In this document: positions 8,862 to 17,270 of the stretch, piece after piece
Position numbering within the stretch: position 1 is the stretch's first letter
How the letters are laid out: the number at the start of each line of letters is the position of its first letter
From: Marinifilum sp. D714
Lineage (GTDB): Bacteria; Bacteroidota; Bacteroidia; Bacteroidales; Marinifilaceae
DNA: 60,672 bases
Assembly: GCF_030851345.1 (NCBI RefSeq)
Contig: NZ_JALPNU010000024.1
Location: 1-60,672, forward strand
Direction: 5' to 3'
Program-made: the position numbers and the translations under genes
The notes under the pieces: generated by a model
Told to the model about the DNA's origin: nothing
Databases searched by the model: none
What the model saw: the letters and a program-made list of their open reading frames with translations, nothing else

Positions 8862-8999
8862 ATGAGAACAGATTCAAGTTTAATTTATATCGTTGTTGCG
8901 ATAACCGCTCTTCACTTTCTAGTTGGTATTGGATATCTTCTTTACAAGTTGGGAAGGCCTTCAAAATCCCAAAAGGAAGAAAGTGAAGAAACAGATTAG
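8862..8999 (+). CDS. candidate 45-residue single-helix membrane protein
   Basis: A complete ATG-to-TAG frame lies on the plus strand between two minus-strand genes. Residues about 6-30 form one long hydrophobic helix (SLIYIVVAITALHFLVGIGY), followed by KLGRPSKSQ and an acidic tail EESEETD. This helix-plus-charged-tail layout looks like a real small membrane protein rather than chance. It starts 28 bases from the ccoI start, divergently, and its stop overlaps the stop of the cytochrome c gene. No promoter match was found upstream. I do not recognise a family; a role with the oxidase is only suggested by position. Confidence 0.42.
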   Translation: MRTDSSLIYIVVAITALHFLVGIGYLLYKLGRPSKSQKEESEETD

Positions 9000-9916
9000 T
9001 CTTTGTTTTTGGCCAATTTTGGTAGTTTAATCATCTGGAACAATACCAGGAAGATTACACTCCAGATTGCTAAAACACCACCTACAAAAGTCACAATAAT
9101 CCAGATTGGAGCATTTGCTCTCGTTCCCCACATTGCTCTTTCATCAAGTGGATTTACAGGATCAGTTGGTACACCAAGAGTTACAACTCTTTTTTCCTCA
9201 AGTTTGCCATAGAATGCATCATCAGTTACTTTCACAAGCATGTTCACTTGTCCTTCTCTGTCGCCAGGAAGATCTTTTGGAAACTGAATTTGAACATCTC
9301 CACTTTCGTTTGTGTATGGGTCTTCACCTGATACATCAAGGTATCCAAAGCTTCTTTTTACCAAGAAACTCATTTCGATTCCTTGTAGACCTACACGTTT
9401 TCCTTTCTTGGTAACACCACTTAATTTGGCCAACATTGTTTTGTCGGCTTCATTAACGTTTAATTCAAATTTAACATCAGTAACTTCTGGATTCTTCACT
9501 TCAGCTACCTGTTGTTTCATCTTTTTGTTTTTGTCAAAAGATCTTAAAAAGGTGATCACCATCCATTTGTCTTCATCGCTAATGGTTTTCTCAAAAGTAG
9601 GCATTGCACCTTGTCCCTTATTTACCTTGTAGTAAATTTCTCCATCAGATTGTACCAGGAAATTTTGTGAACCCAAATCTGTTGGAGCAACAGGAGCCAA
9701 GGGAATCATGTTTGCCATTGTTGGATCACCATGACAAGACTTACAATGTAGATTGTATATTTTCTTACCGGAACTAATATTTTTAGAAGTAGCCTCGTAA
9801 GGATTTTGTTTCTTTTTAGCAGAGTTTGGAACGGTCCAACCCTGAGCATTTGCAATTGAGCCTGAGAAAACAAAAATCAGGAACAAAGCAGCTATATTTT
9901 TAATTGTATTCTTCAT
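8996..9916 (-). CDS. membrane-anchored periplasmic cytochrome c of the NrfD module
   Basis: The product has 306 residues: a signal peptide ending near SIANA-QG (residue 25), a cytochrome c domain with one haem site CKSCH (58-62) and a likely Met ligand in GQGAMPTF, a beta-rich middle region (about 130-265) with no recognised motif, and a C-terminal membrane helix (about 272-294). It probably receives electrons from the adjacent ferredoxin/NrfD pair and hands them to the cbb3 oxidase (inference from gene order). It is the third gene of the module, 12 bases after the NrfD-like gene. Confidence 0.8.
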   Translation of the reverse strand: MKNTIKNIAALFLIFVFSGSIANAQGWTVPNSAKKKQNPYEATSKNISSGKKIYNLHCKSCHGDPTMANMIPLAPVAPTDLGSQNFLVQSDGEIYYKVNKGQGAMPTFEKTISDEDKWMVITFLRSFDKNKKMKQQVAEVKNPEVTDVKFELNVNEADKTMLAKLSGVTKKGKRVGLQGIEMSFLVKRSFGYLDVSGEDPYTNESGDVQIQFPKDLPGDREGQVNMLVKVTDDAFYGKLEEKRVVTLGVPTDPVNPLDERAMWGTRANAPIWIIVTFVGGVLAIWSVIFLVLFQMIKLPKLAKNKD

Positions 9917-9928
9917 GATTCTTTTCGT

Positions 9929-11269
9929 TTAGGCATCAATTTTAACTTCAATTCCTTTGCTCTCTGCTGTTTCAACAATTGGTACAACAGGGAAAATTTT
10001 TGATAGTACAGTGATAATCAATAGTACCAATGCGAAACTTAGAACTGTAACTGAAATTTCGATCGCAGAAGGATAGTAATGCACAAAATTTTCAGGAACA
10101 TTTTGAATTGGCAGATGAGGATGAAGCATTGTAGGAATTACAATTACATAACGCTTGAACCAAGCTCCGGCCAATACAAATAATGAAATAATCATGATTG
10201 GTAAAGGTTTTCTGAATTTCTTGTTCACCAAAAGGATAATTGGAATAATATTTCCTAATAATTGAGAAGCCCAGAACATGATTGCCCAGTTTCCATAGAA
10301 TAATTCCTTTAGATGAACGTCATCACCTGTTTTCATTTTATAACCAGGAACCAGAAATTCATTTAAGTTGAAGTACAAGTACACCAAACAAACAGCTACC
10401 AAAAGCTTACCCATCTTGTCGAATTGCAAATCAGTGATGTAATCCTGTAGTCTGTAGTTTACTCTAAAGAAATACATGGCAATAATTAAAGCCGCAGAGC
10501 CTGCAACAAATGCACCAGCCACGAAATAAGGTCCGAAGATTGTTGTATCCCAACCATTGCGTAATGTTGCTGCAAACAACCATGATGTTACTGTATGAAT
10601 TGCAAGACCAATCGGAACAATAAGAACCATTAAAGTTCGAATCATTTTATGAAGGTGCTTGTGTTGTTCTGGTGTATTGATATATCCTAGAGAAAGGATA
10701 TTGTACAACTTCTTCATGATTGGAGAAGCCTTAGTAAGCTCTTTTTTACAGATTGCCAAATCAGGAATCATTGGTAAAATTAGCAACAAGGCACTTACTG
10801 TTAGATAAGTAGTGATTACCGTTACATCCCAAAGAATTGGCGACTGAAAACGACCATGAATCATTACGTTTAATACTCTGTCTGGTCGACCCATATCCAA
10901 AACAATTACCAAACCTGCAACCGCCACAAAGGCAACGGCTATGATTTCGGCAATTCTGGAGATTGGAGTTATCCAGTCGATTCGGAGTAATCCTAAAATT
11001 GAGGAAATTAACATTCCAACCAAACTAACCGCTACAAAGAACACAAAGTTGGCAATGTACAATCCCCATGAAACGTAATCACGCATTCCAGTTACACCTA
11101 AGCCTTCTTTCAACTGAATGTAATAGGCCCAACCGCAAACACTAATTACTGTGATCAAAAATACAATCCAAAGTTCAAGACCTTTGTGGTTTTGCATTGG
11201 ATGTAGAATGTCTTTTTTTATTTTTTCAAACGAAAGAGTAGTTTCTTTCTGTTTAGGTAAGTCATTCAT
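9929..11269 (-). CDS. NrfD/PsrC-family quinol-interacting membrane subunit, ActC-like
   Basis: This 446-residue protein has about ten membrane helices. It is clearly related to ActC at 38047-39426: both carry a DMGRP/HMGRP motif, a P-x-LWDV stretch, and a T-T-I-F-x-PYFVAGA motif. NrfD proteins oxidise or reduce membrane quinone and pass electrons to a ferredoxin partner. Here the ferredoxin gene precedes it and a cytochrome c gene follows, with no molybdopterin subunit. A quinol:cytochrome c oxidoreductase role feeding cbb3 is the simplest reading (inference). Confidence 0.85.
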   Translation of the reverse strand: MNDLPKQKETTLSFEKIKKDILHPMQNHKGLELWIVFLITVISVCGWAYYIQLKEGLGVTGMRDYVSWGLYIANFVFFVAVSLVGMLISSILGLLRIDWITPISRIAEIIAVAFVAVAGLVIVLDMGRPDRVLNVMIHGRFQSPILWDVTVITTYLTVSALLLILPMIPDLAICKKELTKASPIMKKLYNILSLGYINTPEQHKHLHKMIRTLMVLIVPIGLAIHTVTSWLFAATLRNGWDTTIFGPYFVAGAFVAGSAALIIAMYFFRVNYRLQDYITDLQFDKMGKLLVAVCLVYLYFNLNEFLVPGYKMKTGDDVHLKELFYGNWAIMFWASQLLGNIIPIILLVNKKFRKPLPIMIISLFVLAGAWFKRYVIVIPTMLHPHLPIQNVPENFVHYYPSAIEISVTVLSFALVLLIITVLSKIFPVVPIVETAESKGIEVKIDA

Positions 11270-11318
11270 AAGATTTAGTTATTTAGGGCAAATAATTATC
11301 TATTGTTTTATTTGATAT

Positions 11319-12254
11319 TTAGTGAAGATTTTCCTCATTTAACAAGTCGCCATTAAACTCAAAGGCTCTATTTTTTGGAGGAAGGTAATATACTCGAGGT
11401 TTAGTACCCAACTCTTCCATTAAAGTGTAGCCAGCGTTTTCTTCAATTAATTTTGAGAAACGAACTGTTTCGCCAGTAGTTCCGTTGGTCACGGCATCTT
11501 CATTTCTGTCTCCAAAGTAGTATACTCCATTCGGACAGGCAGATACACATGAAGGAAGTTTATCTTCACGCAATCGGTCTGCACTAAACAAACACTTGCT
11601 CACAGTACCTTTTTTCTGAGGAACGTTGGCTTCAATATTATAAGTAAGGTCTTTGTACTTCTCAGAATCTTTAGGTTCTGTCCATTGGAAAATACGTGCA
11701 GAGTACGGGCAAGCTGCAATACAGAATCGGCAACCAATACACCTCTCGTTGTCGATAAGCACGATACCATCCTGACGCTTGAAAGTTGCATCAACAGGAC
11801 AAACTTTTGTACAAGGAGGATTGTCGCAATGCTGACAAGGTTTAGGCATGAAGTAAGGAGCTGTATGCTCAGCATCCTGCATTTGAAGTACATTGATATG
11901 GTGCTGATCTGCTCTTAGTTGGTGGTGATTCTGACAAGCCGACATACATTTTCGAGCATTTCGACACTTGCTTAGATCAATAACCATTACAAATGATTTA
12001 CCAGGAATACCTTCACGACCTCTTTTTTGAAGTTCATCAAGAGGTTCATTAACCGTAGGTCGCAATTGGTTTTTGTCTACTTGCACAAGTTGTCCGTCTT
12101 GTGTAAGCAAATTCACCATCTCTGCTGGTTTTTTTGCTGCTGCTTTAGCTGCTCCAATTAGAGAAAAGCTACTAACAACACCTGCAGCACCAACTGAAAT
12201 ACCAAAACTTTTCAGGAATTTTCTTCTGCTGTTGTTTGATGTTTCTTCTTTCAT
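11319..12254 (-). CDS. Tat-exported four-cluster ferredoxin of the NrfD module
   Basis: The product has 311 residues. The N-terminus has a Tat motif, SRRKFLKS, and a hydrophobic stretch up to about residue 40, so the protein is exported. Four Cys motifs follow: I C97-x5-C103-x3-C107, II C140/143/148/152, III C172/175/178/182, and IV C221, C236, C240. Motifs I and IV each lack the usual second Cys (Ala100 and Ser224), so two clusters may be 3Fe-4S or have unusual ligands. It resembles the ferredoxin half of ActB, including the closing EELGTKPRVYYL stretch. It is the first gene of the module. Confidence 0.85.
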   Translation of the reverse strand: MKEETSNNSRRKFLKSFGISVGAAGVVSSFSLIGAAKAAAKKPAEMVNLLTQDGQLVQVDKNQLRPTVNEPLDELQKRGREGIPGKSFVMVIDLSKCRNARKCMSACQNHHQLRADQHHINVLQMQDAEHTAPYFMPKPCQHCDNPPCTKVCPVDATFKRQDGIVLIDNERCIGCRFCIAACPYSARIFQWTEPKDSEKYKDLTYNIEANVPQKKGTVSKCLFSADRLREDKLPSCVSACPNGVYYFGDRNEDAVTNGTTGETVRFSKLIEENAGYTLMEELGTKPRVYYLPPKNRAFEFNGDLLNEENLH

Positions 12255-12436
12255 TATGATATAAGGTTAGTTTTCAAATAAAATGTCAATTATACCATCT
12301 AATTAACTGGAATAATTGAGTGCAACATTAACTCTTTAAAATCATTCTAAATAACAACAGATAACTCTTGATTTTGCTGACCTTAAAGGCTTTTTGTTTA
12401 ATCTTTTTATGTTTCACCAACGTTTGCGTTGTAACT

Positions 12437-12444
12437 CAAATATA
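12437..12444 (-). promoter_or_regulatory. possible -7 element for the ferredoxin/NrfD/cytochrome operon
   Basis: TATATTTG on the minus strand fits the Bacteroidota -7 consensus TAnnTTTG. No TTG lies at the ideal spacing upstream, so the match is partial. The inferred leader would be about 180 bases. Confidence 0.28.
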
Positions 12445-12775
12445 AAGAAATATATCGAAAACCTGTAGTTGCTATTCGACTTCATTATTGGTCATAGCTT
12501 TTTTATTATTTTAATTCATTTTTTTTAATGTTCGATCTAATATTCTGAATGTGTGGTTATTATTGGATTATGCGATTGTTTTGGAAGTTAGAAAGCAATA
12601 TTTAGTGAAATGATTCATTTCATGCCATTTTAGATGGAAAATTTGTATTGTTCTATTGCTAAAATCAAGATTAGTAGATAGATGTGAGAAATTTCACACA
12701 AGGTACAATTCCCTGTTTATTAAATGTTTATTGATTTTTTAAATGCTAATATAAAAAGTATCTATGTAGGAATGC

Positions 12776-12805
12776 TTGAATGCTTAGGAATATAGTATAC
12801 ATTTG
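12776..12805 (+). promoter_or_regulatory. Bacteroidota-type promoter for DUF4492-cydAB
   Basis: TTG at 12776-12778, a 19-bp spacer and TACATTTG at 12798-12805 match the primary sigma factor consensus TTG-N19-TAnnTTTG exactly. The predicted start near 12809 leaves a leader of about 90 bases before the ATG at 12900. Confidence 0.6.
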
Positions 12806-12899
12806 AATAGTTTATTGATAAGCAATAAGAGACAAAATGCTCTTTTATTAGTGGGGTGAATTACAAAAGATTAGAAAAGCATTAAATCACGGATTATTT

Positions 12900-13127
12900 A
12901 TGAAACTACTGTTGTTGCTGAAAAAAATATGGATGTTTTATTACGAGGGATTTGCCGGGCAAAAACCCTGGAGTAGGCAAGTGTGGTTGATTATATTCTT
13001 AAAACTATTTATTATGTTTTTTGTTTTAAAGCTATTCTTTTTTCCAAATTTTCTGAAATCAAAATACACTAACGATAAGGATCGCGGTGATTACGTGATT
13101 GAACAATTAACTAATCCTAAAAAATAG
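12900..13127 (+). CDS. DUF4492 small membrane protein linked to cytochrome bd
   Basis: The product has 75 residues: an aromatic N-terminus, KKIWMFYYEGFAGQKPWSRQVW, then one membrane helix (about residues 28-48) and a short charged tail. Its length and the FYYEGF...W pattern fit DUF4492, which is found upstream of cydA in Bacteroidota. It ends 4 bases before cydA, so it is likely a subunit or assembly factor of the bd oxidase (inference from conserved neighbourhood). Confidence 0.82.
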   Translation: MKLLLLLKKIWMFYYEGFAGQKPWSRQVWLIIFLKLFIMFFVLKLFFFPNFLKSKYTNDKDRGDYVIEQLTNPKK

Positions 13128-13131
13128 TAAT

Positions 13132-14685
13132 ATGATTGAAAACTTCGACATGTCATTGGTCGATTGGTCCAGAGCTCAATTTGCTTTAACGGCAATGTAT
13201 CATTGGATATTTGTACCATTGACATTGGGTTTGGCTTTCATTATAGCCATAATGGAAACCATTTATGTGAAAACCGGTAATCCAGAATGGAAAAAGATCA
13301 CAAAATTTTGGATGACATTGTTTGGAATCAACTTTGCAATTGGTGTTGCTACTGGAATTATTCTCGAATTTGAGTTTGGAACCAACTGGTCGAATTATTC
13401 CTGGTTTGTTGGTGATATCTTTGGTGCTCCTTTGGCTGTAGAAGGAATTATGGCCTTTTTTATGGAGTCGACTTTCATTGCAGTGATGTTTTTTGGATGG
13501 AACAAAGTAAGCAAGAAGTTTCACCTGATATCTACATGGTTGGTTGCGGTAGGATCAAATCTTTCAGCCTTGTGGATCTTGGTTGCCAATGGTTGGATGC
13601 AAAATCCGGTAGGAATGAAATTTAATCCTGATACTGCCAGAAACGAAATGGTAAATTTTTGGGATGTTCTTTTCTCACCAACAGCAATTAATAAATTTTT
13701 ACATACCATCTCATCGGCATATACTTTAGCAGCAGTTTTTGTAATTGGTGTAAGTGCATGGTATTTATTGAAAAAGTTGAATGTGACTTTTGCCAAGAAA
13801 AGTATTGTGGTTGCAGCTGTATTTGGTTTAATTACTTCCTTATTTACAGTAATGACCGGGGACAATTCAGCACGGGAAATTGTCCGTGACCAGCCAATGA
13901 AGTTTGCCGCTATGGAAGGTTTATATGATGGTTCGAAAGGGGCAGGATTGGTTGCCTTAGGAGTGATGTCATCTACTTCGGAAAGTGGAAATGACAATAT
14001 GATGGATTTTAGTTTTAAACTGGAGATTCCAAATTTACTTTCTTATATGGCATATATGGATGGCGATGCCTTTGTTGCTGGGGTAAATGATGTAATTAAT
14101 GGATATACGGATAATGACGGAGTTGTTCATCCGCCGGTAGCAACCAAAATAGAAATGGGACGCAAGGCCATTCATGCTTTAAAAAACTATAAACAAGCTC
14201 AGAAAGATAAGAATGATGCTTTGGCACAAACCTCTTTAAAAGAGCTGAACGAGAACTTTAAGTATTTTGGTTATGGTTATTTTGATGATCCATACAACAC
14301 TGTACCTCCAATCTCGATAACATTCTATAGCTTTCACATCATGGTAGGATTGGGAATGTGGTTTTTACTGCTGTTTACATTGGCCTTATTGTTCGTTTAT
14401 AAAGAATCAATTGTTAGTAAAAAATGGTTTTTACGATCTGCGATTTGGAGTATTCCATTGGCTTATGTAGCATCACAAAGTGGGTGGATTGTTGCAGAAA
14501 TGGGACGTCAGCCATGGGTAATTCAAGATTTGATGCCTACACTAACTGCAGTATCAAATATTGATACAAAATCTGTTCAGATCACTTTCTTTTTGTTTTT
14601 GATTGTTTTCACAGGGCTTTTAATTGCTGAGATTAAAATCATGTTGAAACAAATAAAACTTGGACCAAATCATGGAGGGCATTAA
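13132..14685 (+). CDS. cydA: cytochrome bd quinol oxidase subunit I
   Basis: The product has 517 residues, near the usual CydA length. The N-terminal SRAQFALTAMYHWIFVPLTLG stretch carries the family's His haem ligand, and the quinol-binding region contains GDNSAREIVRDQPMKFAAMEG. The late WIVAEMGRQPW motif is diagnostic of CydA. It oxidises membrane quinol and reduces O2 with high affinity without proton pumping. It is flanked 4 bases upstream by the DUF4492 gene and 2 bases downstream by cydB, so these form one operon. Confidence 0.97.
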   Translation: MIENFDMSLVDWSRAQFALTAMYHWIFVPLTLGLAFIIAIMETIYVKTGNPEWKKITKFWMTLFGINFAIGVATGIILEFEFGTNWSNYSWFVGDIFGAPLAVEGIMAFFMESTFIAVMFFGWNKVSKKFHLISTWLVAVGSNLSALWILVANGWMQNPVGMKFNPDTARNEMVNFWDVLFSPTAINKFLHTISSAYTLAAVFVIGVSAWYLLKKLNVTFAKKSIVVAAVFGLITSLFTVMTGDNSAREIVRDQPMKFAAMEGLYDGSKGAGLVALGVMSSTSESGNDNMMDFSFKLEIPNLLSYMAYMDGDAFVAGVNDVINGYTDNDGVVHPPVATKIEMGRKAIHALKNYKQAQKDKNDALAQTSLKELNENFKYFGYGYFDDPYNTVPPISITFYSFHIMVGLGMWFLLLFTLALLFVYKESIVSKKWFLRSAIWSIPLAYVASQSGWIVAEMGRQPWVIQDLMPTLTAVSNIDTKSVQITFFLFLIVFTGLLIAEIKIMLKQIKLGPNHGGH

Positions 14686-14687
14686 TC

Positions 14688-15821
14688 ATGTTTGAAAATT
14701 TATCACATTTAGCATTACAACAATATTGGTGGGTGATTGACTCACTTTTAGGAAGTATTTTAGTCTTTTTAATGTTCGTTCAAGGAGGCCAAACGTTAAT
14801 ATACAGATTGGGAAAATCTGACGAAGAACGAACTCTTTTGATTAATGCTTTGGGAAGAAAATGGGAGTTTACATTTACCACCCTGGTTACATTCGGAGGA
14901 GCAATGTTTGCATCATTCCCATTGTTTTATTCTACCTCTTTTGGAGGTGCCTATTGGGTATGGATGGCCATTCTATTTTGTTTTATCATTCAGGCAGTAG
15001 CATACGAGTTTCGTTCCAAACCATCAAATGTTTGGGGAGCAAAAACTTTCGAGGTGTTTTTGTTTATCAACGGTTTGCTGGGAACAATTTTAATTGGCAC
15101 TGCCGTAGGAACTTTCTTTAATGGAGCAGAATTTACCGTTAATGAATTGAACCAATCAAAATGGGCAAATCCTTATGGTGGATTGGAGGCCGTTTTAAAC
15201 CTACACAATGTAGCTTTGGGCTTAACGGTTTTCTTTTTGGCGCGTTTGTTGGGAAGCTTGTATTTCATGAATAGTATAGAGCATGACGCAATTTTTAATC
15301 GATCGAAAAAGCAATTGTTGTATTGTGGAATTCCATTTTTAGTGGTTTTCTTATTTTTTGCCATTCGCTTATTGTTTATGGATGGTTTTGCGGTTGATGC
15401 AGAAACTGGAACCGTAAGTATGGAAGCATACAAATACCTACACAACTTTTTGGCAATGCCATTGGTGCTGATTTTATTCCTTGCAGGTGTTGTTTTGGTG
15501 TTGTTTGGCCTAATTAAATCATATTTAGCAGAAAAATATACCAAAGGAATTTGGTTTACCGGCGGAGGAACAATTCTGGTAGTATTTGCGCTTTTCTTGT
15601 TGGCAGGATTTAATCATACGGCTTTTTATCCATCTAATGCTGATTTGCAATCTTCATTAACCATTCAGAATGCATCGTCATCTCATTACACTTTAACGGC
15701 AATGAGCTATGTATCCTTAATGGTTCCTTTTGTAATAGCTTATATTGTTTGGGCTTGGAGAGCTATCAACAATAAAAAATTAGACTTGGAAGAATTAAGA
15801 AATGAAGATCATTTGTACTAA
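14688..15821 (+). CDS. cydB: cytochrome bd quinol oxidase subunit II
   Basis: This 377-residue polytopic membrane protein begins with the CydB-type QYWWVIDSLLGSILVFLMF stretch and has GRKWEFTF and EFRSKPSN segments expected for subunit II. CydB pairs with CydA to form the bd oxidase heterodimer. The start lies 2 bases after the cydA stop. A small membrane protein frame follows 12 bases after its stop codon. Confidence 0.96.
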   Translation: MFENLSHLALQQYWWVIDSLLGSILVFLMFVQGGQTLIYRLGKSDEERTLLINALGRKWEFTFTTLVTFGGAMFASFPLFYSTSFGGAYWVWMAILFCFIIQAVAYEFRSKPSNVWGAKTFEVFLFINGLLGTILIGTAVGTFFNGAEFTVNELNQSKWANPYGGLEAVLNLHNVALGLTVFFLARLLGSLYFMNSIEHDAIFNRSKKQLLYCGIPFLVVFLFFAIRLLFMDGFAVDAETGTVSMEAYKYLHNFLAMPLVLILFLAGVVLVLFGLIKSYLAEKYTKGIWFTGGGTILVVFALFLLAGFNHTAFYPSNADLQSSLTIQNASSSHYTLTAMSYVSLMVPFVIAYIVWAWRAINNKKLDLEELRNEDHLY

Positions 15822-15833
15822 AAATAGAGAATC

Positions 15834-15944
15834 ATGTATTTATCATCAATAATATGGCTTCTTACATGGCCACTCTTAATATATGTAAGTTATAAAGCTG
15901 TAAGATATGCTTTAAAAAAGTTTGAATCGAAGCTTGAAGAGTAA
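15834..15944 (+). CDS. 36-residue CydX-like membrane protein downstream of cydB
   Basis: ATG at 15834 opens a complete frame of 36 codons before TAA at 15942. The peptide has one helix (about residues 4-20, with WLLTWPLLIYVSYKAV) and a basic-then-acidic tail ending in SKLEE. Size, topology and position after cydB match the CydX/AppX type of small bd-oxidase subunit, although the sequence is not visibly like E. coli CydX. It is followed by a terminator at 15954-15986, so it ends the cyd operon. Confidence 0.6.
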   Translation: MYLSSIIWLLTWPLLIYVSYKAVRYALKKFESKLEE

Positions 15945-15953
15945 GATAATTTG

Positions 15954-15986
15954 ATCGGCAATCGTTTAATGATTGCCGATTATTTT
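15954..15986 (+). terminator. terminator of the cyd operon
   Basis: ATCGGCAATC (15954-15963) pairs perfectly with GATTGCCGAT (15971-15980) around a 7-nt loop, followed by TATTTTAT. It lies 9 bases after the stop codon of the small membrane protein. Confidence 0.7.
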
Positions 15987-16016
15987 ATATGTGTTTTAAG
16001 ATATCAACTAAAAATG

Positions 16017-16024
16017 TATTTTTG
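16017..16024 (+). promoter_or_regulatory. -7 element upstream of DAHP synthase
   Basis: TATTTTTG fits TAnnTTTG. The -33 region is only TGTTTT-like, so this is a partial match. The leader would be about 17 bases before the ATG at 16045. Confidence 0.4.
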
Positions 16025-16044
16025 TGCATCCTAATTTTTAAGAT

Positions 16045-17139
16045 ATGAGTGGATTGGATAATATCAAACCTATACATAATTGGTTCAGTAAGAAATTGGA
16101 TACACATCCAATAGTAATTAGTGGACCTTGTAGTGCAGAGTCTGAAGAGCAATTGGTATCAACAGCAAAGGCTTTAAGCGCTACAGAACAGGTGCAGATA
16201 TTTCGAGCAGGAGTTTGGAAACCTAGAACCAGGCCAAATTCTTTCGAAGGTAGAGGTGTGGATGCATTGCAGTGGCTGAATACCGTAAAGCAAGAAACTG
16301 GACTGTTAACCATGGTAGAGGTGGCATCGCCAAAACATGTTGAAATGTGTTTGCGCCACAATGTTGATATTTTGTGGGTTGGTGCACGAACAACATCAAA
16401 TCCATTTTCCGTTCAGGAATTGGCAAGTGCGTTGCAAGGGATGAATATACCAGTAATGGTTAAAAATCCCATTAATCCAGATATCAACCTTTGGATTGGT
16501 GCTTTAGAGCGCATAAATAAAGCAGGAATCTCAAAGCTTGCAGCAATTCATCGAGGCTTTTATCCATTTGAAAAAACCATACTACGTAATATCCCCAAAT
16601 GGGAGATTCCTATTGAATTAAAATCTCGCTTTCATAATTTGCCTATTATTTGCGATCCAAGTCATATCGCAGGAAGTAGGAAATACATCCACGAAATGGC
16701 TCAGAAGGCGATGGATTTAAATATGGATGGCTTGATGATAGAAAGTCATATTTGTCCTGAAGAAGCATTAAGTGATGCCGATCAACAACTGACACCTGAA
16801 GATTTGAATGAATTATTGAGAGGTTTGGTTTGTAGATTACATGTAGTGGGAGATGAGGAGATTGACCAGCTTGTAAAATTTAGAAGTCAAATTGACTCGG
16901 TAGATGCACAATTGATTGAATTGCTTGCGCAGCGAATGAATATTGTTGAAGAGATAGGCGAATACAAAAAGGAAAAGAATATGACAATTCTTCAACTTCA
17001 GCGATGGGAAAAGGTTCGAGAGCGTGGTGTTGATCTTGCAAAAAGTTTGGGGTTATCAGAGAAGTTTACAACGCAATTGCTAAGAATGATTCACAAAGAA
17101 GCCATTCTTAGACAGAATGAAGTAATGAATAGAAAGTAA
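16045..17139 (+). CDS. bifunctional DAHP synthase / chorismate mutase
   Basis: The product has 364 residues. The N-terminal part (about 1-265) is a KDO8P-synthase-like DAHP synthase, with GPCSAES, GVWKPRTRPNSFEGRG and CDPSHIAGSRKYI. The C-terminal part (about 275-355) is an AroQ-type chorismate mutase, with FRSQIDSVDAQLIELLAQRM. DAHP synthase condenses phosphoenolpyruvate and erythrose 4-phosphate to start the shikimate pathway; the mutase converts chorismate to prephenate. The fusion is common in Bacteroidota. No other aromatic pathway genes are adjacent; it has its own promoter-like site and follows a terminator. Confidence 0.93.
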   Translation: MSGLDNIKPIHNWFSKKLDTHPIVISGPCSAESEEQLVSTAKALSATEQVQIFRAGVWKPRTRPNSFEGRGVDALQWLNTVKQETGLLTMVEVASPKHVEMCLRHNVDILWVGARTTSNPFSVQELASALQGMNIPVMVKNPINPDINLWIGALERINKAGISKLAAIHRGFYPFEKTILRNIPKWEIPIELKSRFHNLPIICDPSHIAGSRKYIHEMAQKAMDLNMDGLMIESHICPEEALSDADQQLTPEDLNELLRGLVCRLHVVGDEEIDQLVKFRSQIDSVDAQLIELLAQRMNIVEEIGEYKKEKNMTILQLQRWEKVRERGVDLAKSLGLSEKFTTQLLRMIHKEAILRQNEVMNRK

Positions 17140-17246
17140 ATTAAAGTACTAGTAACAGCTTTTTTTATTTTTACAGAATCTATATTATTATGGTTTAATC
17201 ATTCTTTGTGGATATATGTTCATAAAGTTTGTTATTTTATTTAGTT

Positions 17247-17270
17247 TAAGGTGATCAAAAAATCACCTTA
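17247..17270 (+). promoter_or_regulatory. perfect hairpin abutting the start codon of the DUF3857 gene
   Basis: AAGGTGAT (17248-17255) pairs with ATCACCTT (17262-17269) around a 6-nt A-rich loop; the flanking T and A extend it to 9 bp. The stem ends at the first base of the ATG at 17270. In mRNA it would fold directly over the initiation region; in DNA it is a palindromic candidate operator. Confidence 0.5.

Larger units (their letters stand above)
12255..12899. other. long AT-rich divergent intergenic region
   Basis: This 645-base stretch separates the minus-strand NrfD/cbb3 block from the plus-strand cydAB block. It has no convincing gene. It holds a good promoter match for the cyd genes (12776-12805) and, on the minus strand, a TATATTTG match (12444-12437) that could serve the ferredoxin gene with a leader of about 180 bases. 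I found no clean FNR-type TTGAT-N4-ATCAA palindrome. Confidence 0.6.

Noticed and set aside
12255-12899. FNR-type operator in the divergent region between the ferredoxin and cyd genes
   Set aside because: Only half-sites such as TTGAT near 12830 are visible; no complete TTGAT-N4-ATCAA palindrome was found.
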